DNA of 9,649 bases from Balneolaceae bacterium (GTDB lineage Bacteria; Bacteroidota; Rhodothermia; Balneolales; Balneolaceae): positions 1 to 9,649 of the forward strand of contig SLGL01000389.1 in NCBI GenBank assembly GCA_007123785.1. The letters are read 5' to 3'. The notes beneath the pieces are model-generated. The model made no database searches and was not told the DNA's origin. It saw only the letters and a list, made by a program, of their open reading frames with translations. Each line of letters starts with the position of its first letter. Position 1 is the first letter of the stretch. This document shows positions 6,112 to 9,649 of this stretch, one piece after another. A program made the translations under genes and the position numbers.

Positions 6112-6719
6112 CATAATGTTTCCGAGTTAACGTAATCTCCGATAATTTCCTGGAGCTGTATCCGGGCACGATTGATTCGTGATTTTACCGTCCCCATAGC
6201 TGTTCCGGTAATCTCGGAAATCTCTTCGTAGGTTAACTGTTGGATGTCTCGTAAAACAATCACTTCCCTGAATTCATCATTAAGCTCCATAAGAGCTTTT
6301 TCAAGTTCGTTTACGGAATTTTTTAAGTGGAGCTCATCATCCTGAAGAATACTGCTATCCGTGATTTCAAAATCTCTGTCATCGGGATCAGACTCATCAG
6401 CATGTATGCTTACAAGGCTCATCCGCTGCTTTTTCTTGTACATGCTTTTTGCAAGATTCAGCGCAATTGTATATATCCAGGTTGAGAGTTTTGCAATCCG
6501 CTGGTAAGAGTACCGGCTTCTGTATACCCTGAGGAACGTTTCCTGTACCAGATCTTCGCAATCTTCGTGATTATGGGTGTACCTGTACAAAAAGTTATGC
6601 AGCCTGTCTTTGTAGCGATGTACGATGATGTCGAAAGCCTGTACAACTCCATTCTGAAGCTGTTCCATTACGTCTTCATCGCTCATTTTCTGAAGTGCTG
6701 TTACATTGGAACCGTTCAT
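6111..6719 (-). CDS. ECF-type RNA polymerase sigma factor (RpoE-like, sigma-70 family)
   Basis: The 202-residue protein directs RNA polymerase to a dedicated promoter set, usually in an envelope or oxidative stress response. Region sigma-2 spans about residues 28-97 (IIVHRYKDRLHNFLYR, DLVQETFLRVYR at 56-67, and KLSTWIYTIALNLAKS). A variable acidic linker follows at about 98-135. Region sigma-4 covers about 145-195, with LTYEEISEITGTAMGTVKSR forming the helix-turn-helix. Length is normal for the group. The start at 6719 abuts a terminator-like hairpin; a second in-frame ATG at 6684-6686 (MSDEDVMEQLQNG) matches the usual ECF beginning at least as well, and neither has a clear ribosome site. Upstream on the same strand is holA; downstream is the probable anti-sigma gene. 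Its target promoters cannot be read here. Confidence 0.93.
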   Translation of the reverse strand: MNGSNVTALQKMSDEDVMEQLQNGVVQAFDIIVHRYKDRLHNFLYRYTHNHEDCEDLVQETFLRVYRSRYSYQRIAKLSTWIYTIALNLAKSMYKKKQRMSLVSIHADESDPDDRDFEITDSSILQDDELHLKNSVNELEKALMELNDEFREVIVLRDIQQLTYEEISEITGTAMGTVKSRINRARIQLQEIIGDYVNSETL

Positions 6720-6766
6720 AATAAAACCCCCGTAATTCTTAGTTGCTGTTACTGCACCGGGGGTTT
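6720..6766 (-). terminator. Terminator-like hairpin between holA and the sigma gene
   Basis: On the minus strand AAACCCCCG (6758-6766) pairs with CGGGGGTTT (6724-6732) over a 25-base loop, and the run TTTTATT (6720-6726) follows. This is a 9-bp stem with a GC-rich core and a U-rich tail, eight bases past the holA stop. The tail ends exactly at the sigma ATG (6717-6719), so it either ends the holA transcript or acts as a leader attenuator for the sigma gene. Confidence 0.65.
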
Positions 6767-6774
6767 CGGGAAAG

Positions 6775-7839
6775 TCACCCCACGATACGTTTTATCAGCA
6801 GGAGAAATATTGTAGAGGGGTCCAATGTGCTGAAGCCTTTCATCGCTCGATCTGCATCAAGCAGGGCTTCAAAAATCTGTGGCATCTCGGCAAGACTGAA
6901 TCTCGAGGCTTCATTGTATTGGTTGTTGAAGTAGTATCCCTTCAAACCCAATTCCTGTTGAACCTGTTGTTTACTCAGTCCTTTTTCGATCAATCGGCGA
7001 ATTTGCCAGATGTTACCAAACACACTGTAAAAGAACCCCACGGTTTTAAATATTTCTGCCGTGCTGTTATTACTTTTAAGCAACATCTGTTCCGCAATGA
7101 AGAGTGATGAATCTAAATTTCTCTCAAGTACCGCATTTTTTAGCTCTATGACGTTATATTCGCGATATGACTCTGTAATTTTTTTTACGTGCTCAACTTC
7201 GATCACTTCTTTACTGTCCACAAAAGTACACAGTTTATCTATTTCTGTGGACAGTACGTGTAAATCTTGCCCAACAAGCTGACTCAAAACCTGAGCCGCA
7301 GCAGGGCTGATTTTCATGCTATGGGAGTAGCGAGTCCAATCCATCACCCATTCGGGAAGATTGTTTTCATGGATCTTTTCGAAAGAGTATGCGCCGATGT
7401 ATTCTTCTTTATTCGAGAGCTGATTCAGTGTTTTACCGGGATCTCTTCGTTTGTCTGGAAATTTGGGATCTATCAGGCAAAGTATGGTTGACGGATTAGG
7501 CCTTTTAAAGTAGCTTGAGAATTCGCCTGTTCCTTCTCCTTCCACTGGCGGAGCATCCAGTTTCATGAAATCCCTGACAATTACGACCCGTTTTTCGGCC
7601 ATCATCGGGTAGCTACGGGCAATCCCAAGAATTTTTTCCGGGGTGGACTCGCCCCCATAAATAAGATCGAAATTGAAATCTTTTTGTTCACCCGGAACCA
7701 GTTTCTCTATCTCATCCTGAATCATATCAATCAGAAACCCTTCATCTCCATAGAGATAGTATACTTGTTTAAGTGATGAACGTTTACGGATATCACGAAA
7801 AAGTGACCGAAAAATATCTAAGCTCGACTGCCTGGCCAA
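6775..7839 (-). CDS. holA: DNA polymerase III, delta subunit (clamp-loader)
   Basis: The delta subunit opens the beta sliding clamp as part of the clamp-loader complex at the replication fork. The 354-residue protein matches the family along its length. The N-terminal AAA+-like domain has VYYLYGDEGFLIDMIQDEI (about residues 26-44), a KRVVIVRDF strand and STILCLIDPKFPDKR. The middle domain has LPEWVMDWTRYSHSMKISP followed by AAQVLSQLVGQDLHVLSTE, the signature helix pair of delta. The helical collar domain ends the protein. Length is close to the usual 330-350. The start is TTG at 7837-7839: an in-frame stop lies just upstream, and no ATG or GTG occurs before the conserved N-terminal strand, so a non-ATG start is forced. 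The 60 bp to the upstream ThuA gene show only AT-rich sequence with no clear terminator, so co-transcription is possible. Confidence 0.92.
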   Translation of the reverse strand: MARQSSLDIFRSLFRDIRKRSSLKQVYYLYGDEGFLIDMIQDEIEKLVPGEQKDFNFDLIYGGESTPEKILGIARSYPMMAEKRVVIVRDFMKLDAPPVEGEGTGEFSSYFKRPNPSTILCLIDPKFPDKRRDPGKTLNQLSNKEEYIGAYSFEKIHENNLPEWVMDWTRYSHSMKISPAAAQVLSQLVGQDLHVLSTEIDKLCTFVDSKEVIEVEHVKKITESYREYNVIELKNAVLERNLDSSLFIAEQMLLKSNNSTAEIFKTVGFFYSVFGNIWQIRRLIEKGLSKQQVQQELGLKGYYFNNQYNEASRFSLAEMPQIFEALLDADRAMKGFSTLDPSTIFLLLIKRIVG

Positions 7840-7899
7840 AAAATTATCTGATTAGATGAAAATTTGTTAATAAGAAATGATGTATGAAAATCATTTAAA

Positions 7900-8679
7900 C
7901 TAATTTTCAATTCCTGCAGCATATCTGAGGCCACCAAGCAGATGCTCCAGAAAAGCGGGTTCAGTGTAAGATTCTCTGGTGTGGCCCAGCCCGGTATAAA
8001 ATGCCCGTCCGCCATCATATTCATGATACCACGCTATTGGATGGTCACCGGGATGTTCACTTCCTTCAAAAGTATCGGTATCAAGCTTCAGCAGGACGTT
8101 TACGTTTTCATTGAGATTTTGAAAATTATACCATTCATCTTCCCGTTCCCACTGTTCGGTCAGGTGTCTCGTTGATGGATGATCACCGTCAATCACATCA
8201 ATTACAGCCATCTGAACTCTCGGATGGCTCTCGAAATATCCACCGGCCAGTTCGCCATACCAGGGCCAGTCATACTCAGTATCTGTGGCTGAATGAACAC
8301 CTGCATAACCACCGCCATTTTGAATATAGCTTTTAAAAGCGGCTCTTTGATCGTCATCAAAAACAGTCATCGTGGTATTGAGGAACAGTACGACCGCGTA
8401 ATTTGCCAGGTTATCCGATGTGAAATAGCCTGAATCTTCAGTATGAGTTACCGAAAAATCATTCTCTTCTCCAAGTGTTTTCACAGCCTCCACACCCGAC
8501 TCAATAGAATCGTGGCGAAAACCGGCTGTTTTGGTAAAAACCAGTACGGAAAAGTTTGCACTATCAACAGAATGTACCTCATGAACCGGTTCTTCGTCAA
8601 GAGTCTCTCTTTCGTTGGCACAGCTTGTAACAGTCATTAGAAATAATAATGTCAGGGTAATTGTTAAAAATCGGATCAT
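7900..8679 (-). CDS. ThuA-like domain lipoprotein
   Basis: The 259-residue protein begins with a lipoprotein signal peptide: hydrophobic core residues 4-17, lipobox VTSC with the lipidated Cys at 20, then a negatively charged spacer to about 40. The rest is one ThuA domain (glutamine-amidotransferase-like fold): FSVLVFTKTAGFRHDSI at about 43-59, the GGGYAGVHSATDTE segment (122-135), EDEWYNF (180-186), and HPIAWYHEYDGGRAFYTGLGHT (213-234). ThuA proteins are linked to trehalose and other sugar metabolism, and secreted single-domain forms in this group are often near carbohydrate-degradation genes, but the reaction is not established. ANE follows the Cys; without Asp at +2 the protein is predicted to go to the outer membrane or stay in the periplasm. 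No sugar genes are visible nearby, so its substrate is unknown. Confidence 0.9.
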   Translation of the reverse strand: MIRFLTITLTLLFLMTVTSCANERETLDEEPVHEVHSVDSANFSVLVFTKTAGFRHDSIESGVEAVKTLGEENDFSVTHTEDSGYFTSDNLANYAVVLFLNTTMTVFDDDQRAAFKSYIQNGGGYAGVHSATDTEYDWPWYGELAGGYFESHPRVQMAVIDVIDGDHPSTRHLTEQWEREDEWYNFQNLNENVNVLLKLDTDTFEGSEHPGDHPIAWYHEYDGGRAFYTGLGHTRESYTEPAFLEHLLGGLRYAAGIEN

Positions 8680-8747
8680 TGTCTCTGTTAGCTTTGTTAG
8701 GTGTTATGAATTTGAATCAGCATACTGAAAATAGAAAAAGTTTTACT

Positions 8748-9649
8748 TTAGTTGGCAGATTTTCCGATTTGAGTTTGAAGCCACTCTATTGTATCCACCT
8801 GGTCGGGTTTCCACCACACAGGCGGCGATTGCGCTTCAGAAAGCGGTTCAATTCTGAACTGATCGATCTGTTTGCCAATATACTCTGCTGTGGAATAGAC
8901 CGATTGCAGCCCGTCCTGAAATTGGTTGACGATCTTTTGAACTGTTTCAAAATTTCCCTCAACCCAGTGAAGAATAAACTTCATTTCTGGCTTTAATACT
9001 GTTTCTTCAATCAAAAAATCGTTCAGCCAGGCCTGGGGAATCTCCATCGCTTTATTGTAAGCAAATCGGTGAAACAGGCTTTCCGGTGGTTTTTCGTGCT
9101 GAGGATTATTAAGCCAGAATGCTTCCACATAATCGGTAAACAAACATTTTTGTGCGTCGAGGTGAAACGGAGCTACTACAATAGCCACCGACCTGCACCC
9201 TGCTCCGCCATATCTAAATATGGCTTCTGTGAGATCTTCCATCGTCTGTGGCTCATGGTCAGTTATATGAGCGATTGAAAAGTGAGCGGTCCGCATAAGT
9301 TTGTGAGCCTCCGGTTTCAGTATTTTCAATTTTTGAACGGTCTGTAAAACACCATCTACCGACTGTTCCGAGCCCGCAAAAAGCAGAGCATCACTGTTTC
9401 TTCCACTCAGATCAGATATTTCAGTGCTCCAGTGAGAGTTTGGCAGCAGACCATTCACATCAAGAAGGTTCAAAATAGTTTGAAGAAGGTACGGGTCTTT
9501 CCGGGAAATTTTACCAGAATAGCTTCCCCCGGCCATCACTACGGCAAGAAGGTCCTGTATCCCCACAAGAGGCAGGTTCCCTGCATGAAGACAAAGTACA
9601 TCTTTATCCCTGAGACTGTTCTCTCGCAACTTGGAAATTTTTGCCCACT
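8748..9649 (-). CDS. Acyl-CoA reductase, LuxC family (5' end beyond window)
   Basis: LuxC-family enzymes reduce activated fatty acyl groups to aldehydes with NADPH through a cysteine thioester. About 300 codons are open to the right edge with no stop, so the start lies outside. A TTG at 9627-9629 could be mistaken for a start, but the frame continues through it (WAKISK precedes). Family features visible: LHAGNLPLVGIQDLLAVVMAG, with the SGK lysine about 46 residues into the visible part; IFRYGGAGCRSVAIVVAP, whose Cys (codon 9195-9197, about residue 151 of the visible part) is the likely acyl-carrying nucleophile; FAYNKAM; and the C-terminal PVWWKPDQVDTIEWL. This matches the roughly 340-350-residue form common in Bacteroidota, which are not luminous, so the physiological role is unclear. 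About 50 N-terminal residues are probably missing. The 68 bp to the ThuA gene show no strong signal. Confidence 0.85.
   Translation of the reverse strand, partial: WAKISKLRENSLRDKDVLCLHAGNLPLVGIQDLLAVVMAGGSYSGKISRKDPYLLQTILNLLDVNGLLPNSHWSTEISDLSGRNSDALLFAGSEQSVDGVLQTVQKLKILKPEAHKLMRTAHFSIAHITDHEPQTMEDLTEAIFRYGGAGCRSVAIVVAPFHLDAQKCLFTDYVEAFWLNNPQHEKPPESLFHRFAYNKAMEIPQAWLNDFLIEETVLKPEMKFILHWVEGNFETVQKIVNQFQDGLQSVYSTAEYIGKQIDQFRIEPLSEAQSPPVWWKPDQVDTIEWLQTQIGKSAN

Noticed and set aside
7886..7908. Weak inverted repeat GAAAAT/ATTTTC after the ThuA gene
   Set aside because: The stem is only six A/T-rich pairs without a convincing U tract, so it is not supported as a terminator.
1..9649. Mobile elements, CRISPR arrays, tRNA or rRNA genes, att sites
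   Set aside because: No transposase, regular direct repeats, tRNA-like cloverleaf or rRNA-like segments were seen by eye on either strand.

Overview
The window looks like a chromosomal segment from a Gram-negative, moderately AT-rich bacterium of the Bacteroidota/Balneolota/Rhodothermota side of the tree. The clues are a bacillithiol-synthesis BshC ligase, a DUF151 nuclease with a UVR tail, an outer-membrane patatin with a POTRA and barrel, a ThuA-type lipoprotein, and a LuxC-type acyl-CoA reductase of the form common in that group. The lineage is inferred from family resemblance and protein wording, not from a search. The genes look like ordinary core and accessory chromosome genes. I see no insertion sequence, prophage, CRISPR array, rRNA or tRNA.

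Layout. Left block, minus strand (1-2055): a bifunctional-nuclease-family gene followed one base later by bshC, which runs off the left edge. It diverges, across about 150 bp holding the likely promoters, from a plus-strand block (2208-5841): a small four-helix membrane protein whose stop overlaps the start of a 75-residue SUI1/YciH translation factor, then a patatin/POTRA/beta-barrel protein whose stop overlaps the start of a five-repeat TPR protein. Right block, minus strand (5800-9649, transcribed toward the centre): an acyl-CoA reductase (5' end beyond the window), a ThuA-like lipoprotein, DNA polymerase III delta (holA), an ECF sigma factor, and a small soluble cysteine-containing protein that I read as its anti-sigma factor. 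The two central blocks converge, and their last genes overlap tail to tail by 42 bp.

How the parts relate. The patatin and TPR genes form a tight pair, probably for an outer-membrane or surface lipase-like activity. The sigma/anti-sigma pair is the most regulatory part. A GC-rich terminator-like hairpin sits directly before the sigma start codon. A second perfect 11-bp stem ends directly against the anti-sigma start codon and also reads as a terminator for the opposite (patatin-TPR) strand. Several genes (bshC, nuclease, holA, TPR) can only be given sensible starts with GTG or TTG.

No clearly undescribed system is visible. The parts most worth a second look are the truncated anti-sigma gene and the two hairpins that flank the sigma gene.
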